From Fidelibacterota bacterium (lineage in GTDB: Bacteria > Fidelibacterota > UBA8477 > JABMPR01), in assembly GCA_016844945.1 (NCBI GenBank), contig JAERTJ010000162.1, positions 1 through 64,000 of the forward strand: a DNA stretch of 64,000 nt, written 5' to 3'. This document shows positions 28,517 through 37,035 of the stretch, one piece after another. The translations under genes were made by a program, and so were the position numbers. Under the pieces are notes generated by a model that saw nothing but the letters and a program-made list of their open reading frames with translations, ran no database searches and had not been told where the DNA came from. Each line of letters opens with the position of its first letter. The first letter of the stretch is position 1.

Positions 28517-29146
28517 ATGGAAAAAATGATTGTCTGTATAGTGGCTCTACTCGGTTTACTCCAATTCGGATACAAGCAAAGAATTAGCCCTCGCGAAGAT
28601 GCACCCAAACCAGTCCTTACAATCAATGATTCAACCTTTAATGCCATCTCCTATTTGTTCGATAATGATCAGCTTGTAGCCTATGAATCACTAGATAACA
28701 TGAAGGAAAGGATGGACTATATAAATTCATTCTGGAATACCTATTCGTCTAAAAGTAATTCGGCAAAACTGAGGTCTACATTTTCTACAAGAACGTCGTA
28801 TGCAGATAGTGCATACAGCGAGGTAAGTAAGAAAGGTTGGCAAACAGATAGAGGTAGGATTCACATCTTATATGGACAGCCAATGGAGGTTGTCCGTGAG
28901 CTACACTATGAAAATACATTTAATCAAAGTGTAATACCCGGGTATTCTGATTTTGAAGTCTGGCAATATTCATGGACTGCAGGTAAAAATCCCATCCCTC
29001 ATGGGTTGAAGCATCACAATCGAGGGAAGGTGTTTTTTGTATTCTCATACGTCCACTCCCAGCGGGAAAATATCCAGATATTCTCAACTGAAACAGGTGA
29101 GAAACTTGATATGAGTCTGTACAATTACTGGAAGACTACAAAATGA
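28517..29146 (+). CDS. GWxTD-domain exported protein (second of a pair)
   Basis: A 209-residue protein with an N-terminal hydrophobic segment (MEKMIVCIVALLGLLQFGY), then a GWxTD domain (SKKGWQTDRGRIHILYGQP, FEVWQYSWTAGKNPIPHG, FSTETGEKLDMSLY). It is diverged from the copy at 27767-28414 but has the same architecture and length, so this is an old tandem duplication. It ends 27 bases from the convergent SPL-like gene. Function unknown. Confidence 0.78.
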   Translation: MEKMIVCIVALLGLLQFGYKQRISPREDAPKPVLTINDSTFNAISYLFDNDQLVAYESLDNMKERMDYINSFWNTYSSKSNSAKLRSTFSTRTSYADSAYSEVSKKGWQTDRGRIHILYGQPMEVVRELHYENTFNQSVIPGYSDFEVWQYSWTAGKNPIPHGLKHHNRGKVFFVFSYVHSQRENIQIFSTETGEKLDMSLYNYWKTTK

Positions 29147-29173
29147 TGGGTGTATCCTGAAAGTAGCTTCGCC

Positions 29174-30370
29174 CTAGCTGTTAAACCCTGGGATGTCAGC
29201 TTTCTCATGATGGAGTGGAATCCCATTGTCATAGTGAATCCGCTTGGGTTCTGATTCCATGAGACCAGGAAATTGATGGTAGAGACTTGAGGCGAATAGA
29301 AAATCCAGATGCTCATTGCTTTCAGGACTCCAACCCATAGTGCGCTCCCAGATTTCAGCCGATTCCATACAGAAATAGATAAATAAATCCTCACTTCCAA
29401 ATTTACGCAGGGCGTCATACACAGTTCGATACATGTCCAGGCGAAGGGGCTTGGGATAGCGCATCTTGCCGTCCATCCCACGAATCAATTCAGCAAACAT
29501 AATTTTAGATTTAGGAAACTTCTCCAGCACCTTGTCCTTCATCTCTGGCGGGAAACGCAAGGATCCAATAGATATCCACGCGACATTTTTTGGATCTACA
29601 ACCTCAAACAATTGTCTGATCAAATCCGGGTAAGTCGTTTTCCAGTCCTCATGAAACAGGAGGGGGTCAAAATGAAAGCCAATCTTATACCCCTTTTCCT
29701 GGACTTGTTTCATGGCTGCCAGACGTTCATTGAAAGAGGCGGCCTTGTGTTCCTCTGCATCAATGATGACCTGGGGGTTCACTGACCAGGAAATAACCGT
29801 GTGACCCTTATGATCAAGGTCCAGAAGGTTCTCAATTCGATTCGATTTGGTTTTGAGTTCCAGGAGGACATTGTCCAGACCTGCAAAATACTTCACCACA
29901 TCCTTTGAATATTCTGACGAGCTGTCAAATGCCAGACTGTCTGACAATTCACCCGTACCAATTCGGAAAAACCGATTGGGTTGAGTGGCGATCTTGTCTT
30001 TGACTTCTGTAAGCAATTTTTCCGTGTTGGCATAAACGGTAGTTACTGGATTATTCAAATAAAACTGGAGTATACAGTAAGTACAATCAATAGGACAATT
30101 GGATGTCTGGTTGATCACGTGATAATTACAGCACCGATAGGTGCGGTCAGTTCCAGGACACTGTTTAACCGTATGTCCCTGTTTCTCAGTGAGCAGAATG
30201 TCACGCTTGGCAGGGGTCGACTCCTGACGGAACATGGCTTCTTTATCTGCTTCGGTGATTTCCTGTTGAACGACTTTTGCCTGTGGATTGTTCTCTATAT
30301 AGCGATTGACCAAATCTTGATCAGCAACTTTCTGATCAACAATGATCCTCGTAATTTTAGGTTCTTTCAT
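29174..30370 (-). CDS. Radical-SAM protein of the spore photoproduct lyase (SPL) family
   Basis: A 398-residue cytosolic radical-SAM enzyme. The 4Fe-4S motif is C92-x3-C96-x2-C99 in NCPIDCTYCILQ, the SPL-type spacing. Other family segments are TDRTYRCCNYHVINQTS before it and RIGTGELSDSLA, WSVNPQ and KIGFHFDPLL after it. In Bacillus, SplB repairs the spore photoproduct in UV-damaged DNA; many non-sporulating bacteria carry homologues of unknown function, and nothing here suggests sporulation. It starts 6 bases after the stop of the ParB-like gene, so the two form an operon. Confidence 0.88.
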   Translation of the reverse strand: MKEPKITRIIVDQKVADQDLVNRYIENNPQAKVVQQEITEADKEAMFRQESTPAKRDILLTEKQGHTVKQCPGTDRTYRCCNYHVINQTSNCPIDCTYCILQFYLNNPVTTVYANTEKLLTEVKDKIATQPNRFFRIGTGELSDSLAFDSSSEYSKDVVKYFAGLDNVLLELKTKSNRIENLLDLDHKGHTVISWSVNPQVIIDAEEHKAASFNERLAAMKQVQEKGYKIGFHFDPLLFHEDWKTTYPDLIRQLFEVVDPKNVAWISIGSLRFPPEMKDKVLEKFPKSKIMFAELIRGMDGKMRYPKPLRLDMYRTVYDALRKFGSEDLFIYFCMESAEIWERTMGWSPESNEHLDFLFASSLYHQFPGLMESEPKRIHYDNGIPLHHEKADIPGFNS

Positions 30371-30376
30371 AGCTTT

Positions 30377-31306
30377 CTATATATGTTTGAAGATGTTCTT
30401 GAATTTGGATGACGCCAGTTTTTCCAGCGAGGAGTTTAATTCGGCTGTATCTTTTGCATGCAAGGAAATCTGGACACCCTGTTGCTCAAAATAAGGATCC
30501 CATTTGAGTTTGATTGTATCAGGAAGATCAGCTTCAGTGATTGTGTTTGTTAGTTCCTGATTGGCCTGACTCAGGGAAGGAAATCGAGCAGTATTAATTT
30601 TTTCCCGAATCTCCACCACTGCCATTCGATTGTCTTCGTAATGTGTGTCAGCCATTTCCCATAAACCCATTTCCCGGGCTTTGGTTTTAAAGTCGACATC
30701 ATCCCGTTTTGCCATTTCCCAGACATTCTGAATGATTTCGGCAGACATGTTGATACCGATTTTCAGGTTGGATATAAACCGTTCCACCCAATCCAAATGT
30801 CCTTCTGCTCTCTGAAAAACCATGGCGCGTTTGAGACTTAAATCCTTATTGACGATGAATGCTTGTAGTGCTTCCGGGAGTTTCAGAAGAAAGAGCACCT
30901 GATCTATAAGTTTTTCCCGGGGAGCCAGTTCCAATGCTGGGTAGATTTGTTCTGCCAGTTGATTGCGGGGAACACCGAGATCCAATGCTGCTCGAGTGAG
31001 TAGCGCTTTGTCCATGAGATTCATGGGACTGTAATACTCAATGACAAGCCTGATCAGATCCATGGTGCTTTCTGAGTCCTGGATCAAATAAACTGGGATC
31101 GTCGAACGACCAGCTTCTTGAGCTTCCACAAACCGATGAATATCCCCGATTATTTTAATACAAGAGGGTGATTGATATGCCAGAATGGGGCGAGAGAGTT
31201 GAGTCTTACTGGAATTACCTCGATTATAGGGTAAACTCGCAAAGCTTGAATGGATGGTGGGGCCAGCTGTGGTCAGCTCTTTAACTGTGATCTTCATCGT
31301 CATCAA
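30377..31306 (-). CDS. ParB-like N-terminal-domain protein paired with the SPL-like enzyme
   Basis: A 309-residue soluble protein. Residues ~45-80 (IKIIGDIHRFVEAQEAGRST then IPVYLIQD) match the ParB/sulfiredoxin-like domain (IIxGxxRxxAxxxxG...IPV). The middle is helical and could hold an HTH (ALDLGVPRNQLAEQI). The C-terminus is charged. No centromere-type parS or ParA gene is nearby, so a chromosome-partition role is unlikely. The tight pairing with the SPL-like gene (6 bases) suggests a joint job, perhaps DNA targeting for repair. Several ATG codons at the N-terminus (31306, 31303, 31297) are possible starts. Confidence 0.7.
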   Translation of the reverse strand: MMTMKITVKELTTAGPTIHSSFASLPYNRGNSSKTQLSRPILAYQSPSCIKIIGDIHRFVEAQEAGRSTIPVYLIQDSESTMDLIRLVIEYYSPMNLMDKALLTRAALDLGVPRNQLAEQIYPALELAPREKLIDQVLFLLKLPEALQAFIVNKDLSLKRAMVFQRAEGHLDWVERFISNLKIGINMSAEIIQNVWEMAKRDDVDFKTKAREMGLWEMADTHYEDNRMAVVEIREKINTARFPSLSQANQELTNTITEADLPDTIKLKWDPYFEQQGVQISLHAKDTAELNSSLEKLASSKFKNIFKHI

Positions 31307-31385
31307 TATGTCTTGATTTTAGGGAAATCAAAAAGCTTTCATTGATTGGAGACGACGAATAGCAGAGAAATCCTCAAATTAAAGT

Positions 31386-31679
31386 CTAATCGTCTCGGTT
31401 TTTACGCGCCAGAGATAGGCCACCAAAACCACTGATTACAGCCATATAAAAACCAAAATCATACCACCAACCCGTGTTATTGGGTTCATATACACGGGTG
31501 CTGTCATTAAAAAAGCCTACGATTAATGAAATGGGTGCGATCCAGCCATGCCAGACTCCTTTGAAAAAACCAGCAGGGCTTGCCGTCGCATTTTGCTCCG
31601 GATTGGGTATACATGCTGTAAAAGCAAGAAGTGTTAACACGATGAGCATCGTCATAAATATGGATTTGTATATTTTCAT
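31386..31679 (-). CDS. Small membrane lipoprotein of unknown function
   Basis: A 97-residue protein with a lipoprotein signal (MKIYKSIFMTMLIVLTLLAF, lipobox ending FTAC) followed by GVWHGWIAPISLIVGFF and a second hydrophobic segment (DFGFYMAVISGFGGLSLA). The pattern of a short lipoprotein with GxWHG-IAP and NNTGWWYDFGFY segments recurs in diverse bacteria as an uncharacterised family. It lies 12 bases after the asparaginase-like gene in the same direction. Confidence 0.72.
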   Translation of the reverse strand: MKIYKSIFMTMLIVLTLLAFTACIPNPEQNATASPAGFFKGVWHGWIAPISLIVGFFNDSTRVYEPNNTGWWYDFGFYMAVISGFGGLSLARKNRDD

Positions 31680-31691
31680 GAGTTCTCCTTC

Positions 31692-32177
31692 TTAAATAGT
31701 CTCAAATAGACCCTTGGATTTGTTTTTACGCACACTGTCATGATTGAAGTATTGTCCATTCATGGCGATATAAACACCTTTGTCAAGGGTTTGAACATAT
31801 GCCATCGCAGCGCCCATATTGAACAACCCATCCGAACTGCCAAAGACGATGGGTATCATAGCGCCCGTTAACACAACAGTTTTGTCCTTAATATGCTTTG
31901 CCAGGTAATTGGCAGTTTCAACCATGGTATCCGTTCCATGGGTGATCACAATTTTATCAGAATCTGATTTCCTGCAATGCGTGAGGATCAATTCTCTGTC
32001 ATCAGCAGTCATTTCAAGACTATCGATCATCATAAGGCTTCGAATATTCACATTGAGTTGGGAACGTCCCTGATCCAACATCTTTTTTAGATGCGTATCG
32101 CGGAAATACAATTCGCCGGTAAGCTCATTATATTCCTTATCAAATGTACCCCCGGTAATAAAGACCTGTATCTGCAT
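31692..32177 (-). CDS. Short asparaginase-domain protein
   Basis: A 161-residue protein matching only the N-terminal domain of type I/II L-asparaginases, which are normally ~330 residues. Visible motifs are TGGTFDKEYN (first catalytic Thr, T11), ITHGTDTMVETA (second Thr with Asp) and KTVVLTGAMIP. The C-terminal domain is absent, and the sequence stops cleanly after GLFETI without a frameshift remnant that I can see. Such single-domain forms are known in many genomes, so it may be a real family rather than a truncation. Activity is unproven. Confidence 0.82.
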   Translation of the reverse strand: MQIQVFITGGTFDKEYNELTGELYFRDTHLKKMLDQGRSQLNVNIRSLMMIDSLEMTADDRELILTHCRKSDSDKIVITHGTDTMVETANYLAKHIKDKTVVLTGAMIPIVFGSSDGLFNMGAAMAYVQTLDKGVYIAMNGQYFNHDSVRKNKSKGLFETI

Positions 32178-32305
32178 ATCATCTCCTGAATTGCCTGCTG
32201 TTGCTGGAAGGAAAATACATCAGGAGTACGCTCTTTTAGCAAAAAAAGAACAGGATTAAGGCAGAAAAATGCTTAGAATAAGTATCGGGAATAAAAGGAG
32301 TAGAA

Positions 32306-33190
32306 ATGCTTACAAAAACGGGACGTCGGTGGTTGCGAGTCATTCATATTGTATTTGTTGCAGGTCTTCTAGGCGGGCTTGCATCAATTCTAATTGTTAA
32401 TGGATTAACCAATCTGAATACCCGAGAAATATTTGTCGCAAACTATTCCATTTATACGCTCTTCAACCTGGTGGTTACCCTTGCCTTTTTTGGAGTCGTC
32501 ACTACCGGTGTGGTTTATTCAGTTTTCACCCATTGGGGGCTGACAAAACATTGGTGGGTCATAGGTAAATGGCTGGGAACAGTGAGTCTCTTTATCCTGG
32601 TGTGGATCTGGTTGGGTCCTGCCATCAATGGTATGGTTGCCCTATCAGATATTGCCAGAGACTCTAATAGGGTTCCAGATGTCTACTACGACCTTAAAGG
32701 TTCACTCGCTCTCGTTATATGGTTATCCCTGCTTATTATGTGTTTTTTGATAGCAATTACAATTTTTAGACCCTGGGGCCAAAGAACTCAGAAATATGAA
32801 ATGAAAAGAAGCATGGTGCTGGTTCTGGTGAGTATTGCCATCGTATTAGGTGGCGGGCTGGGTATTCTGGGATACCTGGATCTTGAATCTTATCGTAACA
32901 TGAAAATTAGCAGTCCAGATCTCACGCGTATTTCAGATGGGATGTACACAGGCACCTTAACACATACAGGTTTTGAATATGCAGTAGCTGTCCGCGTGAA
33001 ATCTCACAGGATTACCGGTGTGGGAATGGTTAAAAATAGAGAGAGTAAATTTGCTCAATGGGCTGAGGGTGTTTTACCGCGCATAGTGGATCACCAAAGT
33101 CCCAATGTTGATGGAATTACGGGAGCAACCACAACCAGCAAAGTTTTGATGAAAGCTGTGGAGACGACCCTGGAAGGAGCAATAAAGTGA
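32306..33190 (+). CDS. Membrane protein with FMN-binding (flavinylated) C-terminal domain
   Basis: A 294-residue inner-membrane protein. Four membrane helices occupy residues ~10-200 (VIHIVFVAGLLGGLASIL, LFNLVVTLAFFGVVTTG, WLGTVSLFILVWIWLGP, LALVIWLSLLIMCFLIAI), and another is at ~165-190. An extracytoplasmic FMN-binding domain ends the protein with the flavinylation motif DGITGATTTS, in which T275 is the expected covalent FMN site (ApbE-type, as in NqrC/RnfG). A role in transmembrane electron transfer to an extracytoplasmic acceptor is likely. It shares 4 bases with the next gene. Confidence 0.85.
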   Translation: MLTKTGRRWLRVIHIVFVAGLLGGLASILIVNGLTNLNTREIFVANYSIYTLFNLVVTLAFFGVVTTGVVYSVFTHWGLTKHWWVIGKWLGTVSLFILVWIWLGPAINGMVALSDIARDSNRVPDVYYDLKGSLALVIWLSLLIMCFLIAITIFRPWGQRTQKYEMKRSMVLVLVSIAIVLGGGLGILGYLDLESYRNMKISSPDLTRISDGMYTGTLTHTGFEYAVAVRVKSHRITGVGMVKNRESKFAQWAEGVLPRIVDHQSPNVDGITGATTTSKVLMKAVETTLEGAIK

Positions 33191-33897
33191 ATGTAGATAA
33201 ACGTGTGATCCGAAAATTTGAAAAAAAGACCTGGAGTGAGGTGAAATCAAAGAATTCCTGGCAGGTATTTCGCATTATGGCGGAATTTGTAGAAGGATTT
33301 GACGCATTAACGCAGGTTGGCCCCTCAGTTACGGTCTTTGGGTCTGCGCGAACGAAGATTGATGATCCTTATTATGAGATTGCTTATGATCTGGGGAAAC
33401 TCCTGGCCCACGAAGGCCTCAGTGTAATAACTGGAGGAGGTCCAGGTATAATGGAAGCAACCAATAAGGGGGCTATGGAAGCAGGCGGTGCCTCAGCTGG
33501 TGTAGGTATTGAGCTACCCTTTGAAGCATCAAACAATGCATTTATTGATTCAGATAAAAACATCACGTTTCGCTATTTTTTTGTGAGGAAGCTCATGTTC
33601 CTTAAATACTCACAGGCTTTCGTGGCTTTTCCGGGGGGACTTGGGACTCTGGACGAATTGTTTGAGTCACTCACGCTATCCCAAACTGGTAAAACCCCCA
33701 AATTTCCAATTTTGTTAGTGGGTCGTGAGTACTGGTCTGGCCTGGTTCAATGGCTTAATGATCAAGCTATGGATAAAGGATACATCAATGCCGATGATTT
33801 TGAATTGTTTCGTGTTGTTGATACTGCAGATGAAGTGATGGATTCCATCACTGGTTTCTTTGCTAAATTTCGTAAAGAGATGGTCCCGAACTTCTAA
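33187..33897 (+). CDS. LOG-family (TIGR00730) Rossmann-fold protein
   Basis: A 236-residue soluble protein of the LOG/lysine-decarboxylase-like family. Signatures are GGGPGIMEATNKGA and PGGLGTLDELFE. Members hydrolyse nucleoside 5'-monophosphates to base and ribose 5-phosphate. The start is GTG at 33187, supported by GGAAGGAG 7 bases upstream; it overlaps the stop of the FMN-binding gene by 4 bases, so the two are coupled. An N-terminal extension of ~40 residues (RKFEKKTWSEVKSKNSW) precedes the fold. Confidence 0.9.
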   Translation: MNVDKRVIRKFEKKTWSEVKSKNSWQVFRIMAEFVEGFDALTQVGPSVTVFGSARTKIDDPYYEIAYDLGKLLAHEGLSVITGGGPGIMEATNKGAMEAGGASAGVGIELPFEASNNAFIDSDKNITFRYFFVRKLMFLKYSQAFVAFPGGLGTLDELFESLTLSQTGKTPKFPILLVGREYWSGLVQWLNDQAMDKGYINADDFELFRVVDTADEVMDSITGFFAKFRKEMVPNF

Positions 33898-33899
33898 CA

Positions 33900-34481
33900 A
33901 TGAACAGCAACCTTGATCATTTAATTGACCTGATCTACCCATCCTTGCATGTTAAATCCAGGGTGATGTTATCGAAATTATGCCAGGAAGAAGCGCTTAA
34001 AGCAGGCACTCGCTTTATTAACGTAGGTGATGGAGATTCCTGGGAGTATTTCATCATCGAAGGGGTAGTCAGAAGCCATATTAATGACGAGAATGGAGAA
34101 ACGGTAACCATCTCTTTCTTTGATGAAAATAGTGTGATTACTCCCAACCTCATCAGAACCAGATTTGATCGGTCAACATTGAATTATGAAACAATCACAG
34201 ACTGTATCCTTTTAAAGTTAAGTGCCTCTGATTTCGGTGAGCTGATTCGAGAGAATCAAGATATCCAGGAGTTCGCTAACTTGATATTAAAGAATGAGCT
34301 TTCCCTGAAAATTAACAAAGAAATACAGCTAATCTCCTACCCCTCAAAGGATAGACTCATCCAGTTTCGTAAAGACTTCAAAATGCTTGAGAATAGAGTG
34401 CCCCACGCGATGATCGCCTCTTATCTGGGCATCACCCCCGTCTCTCTGAGTCGTTTACGGAACACCTTCAACATTTCTTAA
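33900..34481 (+). CDS. Crp/Fnr-family transcriptional regulator
   Basis: A 193-residue regulator. The cyclic-nucleotide-binding-type beta-roll occupies ~25-115 (FINVGDGDSWEYFIIEGVVR, TVTISFFDENSVI), and a dimerisation helix and C-terminal winged helix follow, with the recognition part ASYLGITPVSLSRLRN. It lacks the cysteines of FNR-type oxygen sensors and the CRP cAMP-contact residues are not obvious, so the signal is unknown. It begins 2 bases after the LOG gene, making a three-gene run with the FMN-binding protein. Confidence 0.88.
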   Translation: MNSNLDHLIDLIYPSLHVKSRVMLSKLCQEEALKAGTRFINVGDGDSWEYFIIEGVVRSHINDENGETVTISFFDENSVITPNLIRTRFDRSTLNYETITDCILLKLSASDFGELIRENQDIQEFANLILKNELSLKINKEIQLISYPSKDRLIQFRKDFKMLENRVPHAMIASYLGITPVSLSRLRNTFNIS

Positions 34482-34574
34482 CATTTGATAACAAGATTAC
34501 CCTTTCACCCACATAGCTTTTCCATGAGTGACACCAGAAAGCTGTTATGACATTTTTAGAAAGGTAATTTTGAA

Positions 34575-35111
34575 ATGAGATATATACTTATGCAGCGAAC
34601 ACTACTCGTATTGATGATCCTTGTGTCTACCCAGCTAATGGCTACGGGAATGAAATATGGGATCGATGAGGACACTATGGAGCGTGATGAAGCCGTTTAC
34701 TTTTTCATCCCGGGACCGCTTTTGGGTTTTTACTATTTCGAGTACCAAAAAGCATTATCAACTACTCACTCAGTGAACGCGGCTATCGAGTATGCAAACT
34801 TCAAGTATGAAGGAAAGGACCTGGTACGCTTATGGGGTATCTATCGATATAAACTTAACGCAAATGAGAAGGAACCTTTAGAAGGGTTTTTCCTCACACC
34901 GGCAATTCAACTTGCACGTTCTCTGGATGGTCAAGCGACCATCATCAATTCTTTGTTCTATTTATCCTGGCAGTATGCCTTACATAGTGGTGTATCTGTT
35001 CAGAGTTTTGCTGGTGTTGGCTATGGTATTTCCTCAACAGAATCAGAGCATTATAAAATGTACACAGGCTTCTCTCCATCAATTGGCGTGAGCCTGGGCT
35101 ATACATTTTAA
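34575..35111 (+). CDS. Exported beta-rich protein of unknown function
   Basis: A 178-residue protein with a signal peptide (MQRTLLVLMILVSTQLMATG) and a mature part of repeated amphipathic strands with aromatic ends (FFIPGPLLGFYYFEYQKA, finishing SIGVSLGYTF). This is typical of a small 8-strand outer-membrane barrel. Two ATG starts (34575 and 34590) are possible. It lies 18 bases upstream of the serine hydrolase gene and is probably cotranscribed with it. Function unknown. Confidence 0.72.
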   Translation: MRYILMQRTLLVLMILVSTQLMATGMKYGIDEDTMERDEAVYFFIPGPLLGFYYFEYQKALSTTHSVNAAIEYANFKYEGKDLVRLWGIYRYKLNANEKEPLEGFFLTPAIQLARSLDGQATIINSLFYLSWQYALHSGVSVQSFAGVGYGISSTESEHYKMYTGFSPSIGVSLGYTF

Positions 35112-35129
35112 GCCTCAGGGATATGTATT

Positions 35130-36248
35130 ATGAAACTAACGAAATACATCATGGCATGGATCATGTTATTACTCAATAGTCAGGGATATGCAGAAATGAA
35201 GCCCCCAAAGATAATTCAGAACAGCCCCTCTTATCATTACATCCTTTTCGATATGGATACGGTATTGGAGAGAAAATACCAGGGTTTTCAAGACATTGAA
35301 AATGAAGTACCTGTGAATCCTCAAACGACCTACCATGCCTTTTCCATCACAAAAACATTCACCGCTGTCGCCGTCATGCAGCTCGTTGAAAAAGAGCTCA
35401 TCCATCTCGATGACCCAATTGATTCACATATCCACTCCTATCACTTCTCAAAGCCAATCACGATCAGGCAGCTTTTATGTCATCAGTCAGGTCTGGCCAA
35501 TCCAATTCCAATGAAGTGGATCCATCTTAAGGAGGACGGGCAAGATTTTAACTTTTCATCCTTTGCTGACTCTGTGATCATGCACTATCTGTCGAATACA
35601 ACTGAACCGGGTTCAAAATACAAGTATTCTAATTTGAACTATCTCGTTCTCGGACGCTTGATTGAATACATAACTGGAGCTGAATACACGGAGTATATCG
35701 ATCAACACATCATACGCAAATTGGAATTAGAAAACATCATGGGATTTGAGGCCGCGGAAGGGACCTATGCCGTGGGCTATCACAAAAATAACTATTTGCA
35801 GAAAATGATTCTAAGCCTGGTTCTTGATAAGCCTAAATATCTGTACACTGTAAATGATGAATTCCTCGGGTTCAAACCATTTAAAGTCAATGGAAGCTCA
35901 TACGGTGGTCTTGTTTGTACCCCAGATGGGCTAATGGAATATGCCAGATCCTTGATGAAGAAGGATAGCCCACTATTAAAACCTGAAACATTAACAGCGA
36001 TGTTTACTGAGCAGAAGACCAGTCATGGTAAGGCATCCAGTATGAGTTTGGGATGGTTTACTGGTTCACTGCAGGATATCGATTATTTACATCATTCAGG
36101 GGGAGGTGGAGGATATTACGCTGAACTCAGAATCTATCCAGATCTGGGGTTGGGAAGTGTGGTGATGCTCAATCATTCAGGTATGATGGATTTGCGTATT
36201 CTAGATTCTATGGATGAGAGCTTGTTGGCTTCGCTGAAGAACAGGTAG
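35130..36248 (+). CDS. Beta-lactamase-family (class C-like) serine hydrolase
   Basis: A 372-residue exported serine hydrolase (signal MKLTKYIMAWIMLLLNSQGYA). Active-site motifs of the penicillin-binding-protein/class C fold are SITK (S72, K75), the YSN triplet in KYKYSNLNY and the HSGGGGG loop near the C-terminus in place of KTG. Such proteins act as esterases, D-aminopeptidases or peptidoglycan-modifying enzymes more often than as beta-lactamases. It follows the small barrel protein by 18 bases. Confidence 0.9.
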   Translation: MKLTKYIMAWIMLLLNSQGYAEMKPPKIIQNSPSYHYILFDMDTVLERKYQGFQDIENEVPVNPQTTYHAFSITKTFTAVAVMQLVEKELIHLDDPIDSHIHSYHFSKPITIRQLLCHQSGLANPIPMKWIHLKEDGQDFNFSSFADSVIMHYLSNTTEPGSKYKYSNLNYLVLGRLIEYITGAEYTEYIDQHIIRKLELENIMGFEAAEGTYAVGYHKNNYLQKMILSLVLDKPKYLYTVNDEFLGFKPFKVNGSSYGGLVCTPDGLMEYARSLMKKDSPLLKPETLTAMFTEQKTSHGKASSMSLGWFTGSLQDIDYLHHSGGGGGYYAELRIYPDLGLGSVVMLNHSGMMDLRILDSMDESLLASLKNR

Positions 36249-36309
36249 ATCTAACAAATTTGGGTTGAACGGATTTTGTTAAAATGTATTCTTATCTACA
36301 CTATATAGC

Positions 36310-37035
36310 TTAGCTGAGTTTATGCTTCAACTTGGTGACATACCGTCGGCTCATCACATAGGGCTCTTCAATGCCCTTCATATACACCCGGTATGAATTG
36401 TTGAACCATTCTTCCAATCGATCTACGTATTCCATATTCACGATAGTCGTACGGTGAATTCGGTTGAAATAGGCAGCAGGAAGGCGGGATTCCCACTCAG
36501 CCATAGATTTGTGAACGAGAACCTTCTTTTTATTGGTGCACAAGACCTCAGAATAATCACCAGCTGAAGTGATACAGATAATGGTACTTATTTTTAGAAA
36601 TCCCAGGCTGGTATCCAGTTTTAGTAGAAGTCTATCATGGTATTCAAGCTCTCGTAATTGCTCGGGCTCATCATCTGGAATTTGTTCAAGACGTTCAATG
36701 GATTGTAGCAGGCGCTCATCACTTACTGGTTTGAGCAGATAGTCCAGAGCGTTCACTTCGAAGGCACGTAGGGCATATTCATCAAAAGCAGTCACAAAAA
36801 TGACTCTAACATTGGAGGAAATCTGTTCCAGCACATCAAAACCGTTCATACCAGGCATTTGAATGTCAAGAAATACCAGATCTGGATCAACTTCCTTAAT
36901 TAAATCGAGACCTTCTTGCCCACTGGAGGCTTCTCCCAAAACTTCAATATTTGCATGGTTCTTGAGGATTAGCCGTAAATCATTTCGAGCAAGTCGTTCA
37001 TCATCGACGATGATTGCTCTGTACTTTTTAGCCAT
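36310..37035 (-). CDS. LytTR-family response regulator
   Basis: A 241-residue DNA-binding response regulator. The receiver domain has the acidic pair VDDE and phospho-acceptor D57 in VFLDIQMPG; the LytTR domain occupies the C-terminal ~100 residues (ISTIICITSAGDYSEVL, YFNRIHRTTIVNMEYVDRLE, YVTKLKHKL). I start it at ATG 37035 (GAGAG just upstream); the in-frame codon at 37047 is TTG. It overlaps the end of the sensor kinase gene by 8 bases, so they form a classic two-component pair. Target genes are unknown. Confidence 0.92.
   Translation of the reverse strand: MAKKYRAIIVDDERLARNDLRLILKNHANIEVLGEASSGQEGLDLIKEVDPDLVFLDIQMPGMNGFDVLEQISSNVRVIFVTAFDEYALRAFEVNALDYLLKPVSDERLLQSIERLEQIPDDEPEQLRELEYHDRLLLKLDTSLGFLKISTIICITSAGDYSEVLCTNKKKVLVHKSMAEWESRLPAAYFNRIHRTTIVNMEYVDRLEEWFNNSYRVYMKGIEEPYVMSRRYVTKLKHKLS

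Noticed and set aside
30377-31306. Chromosome partition locus (parABS)
   Set aside because: No ParA gene, no parS-like palindromes, and the partner is an SPL-like enzyme.
35130-36248. Antibiotic-resistance beta-lactamase
   Set aside because: The SxxK/YxN fold is shared with many esterases and peptidases; the KTG box is replaced by HSG and no ampR-like regulator is present.
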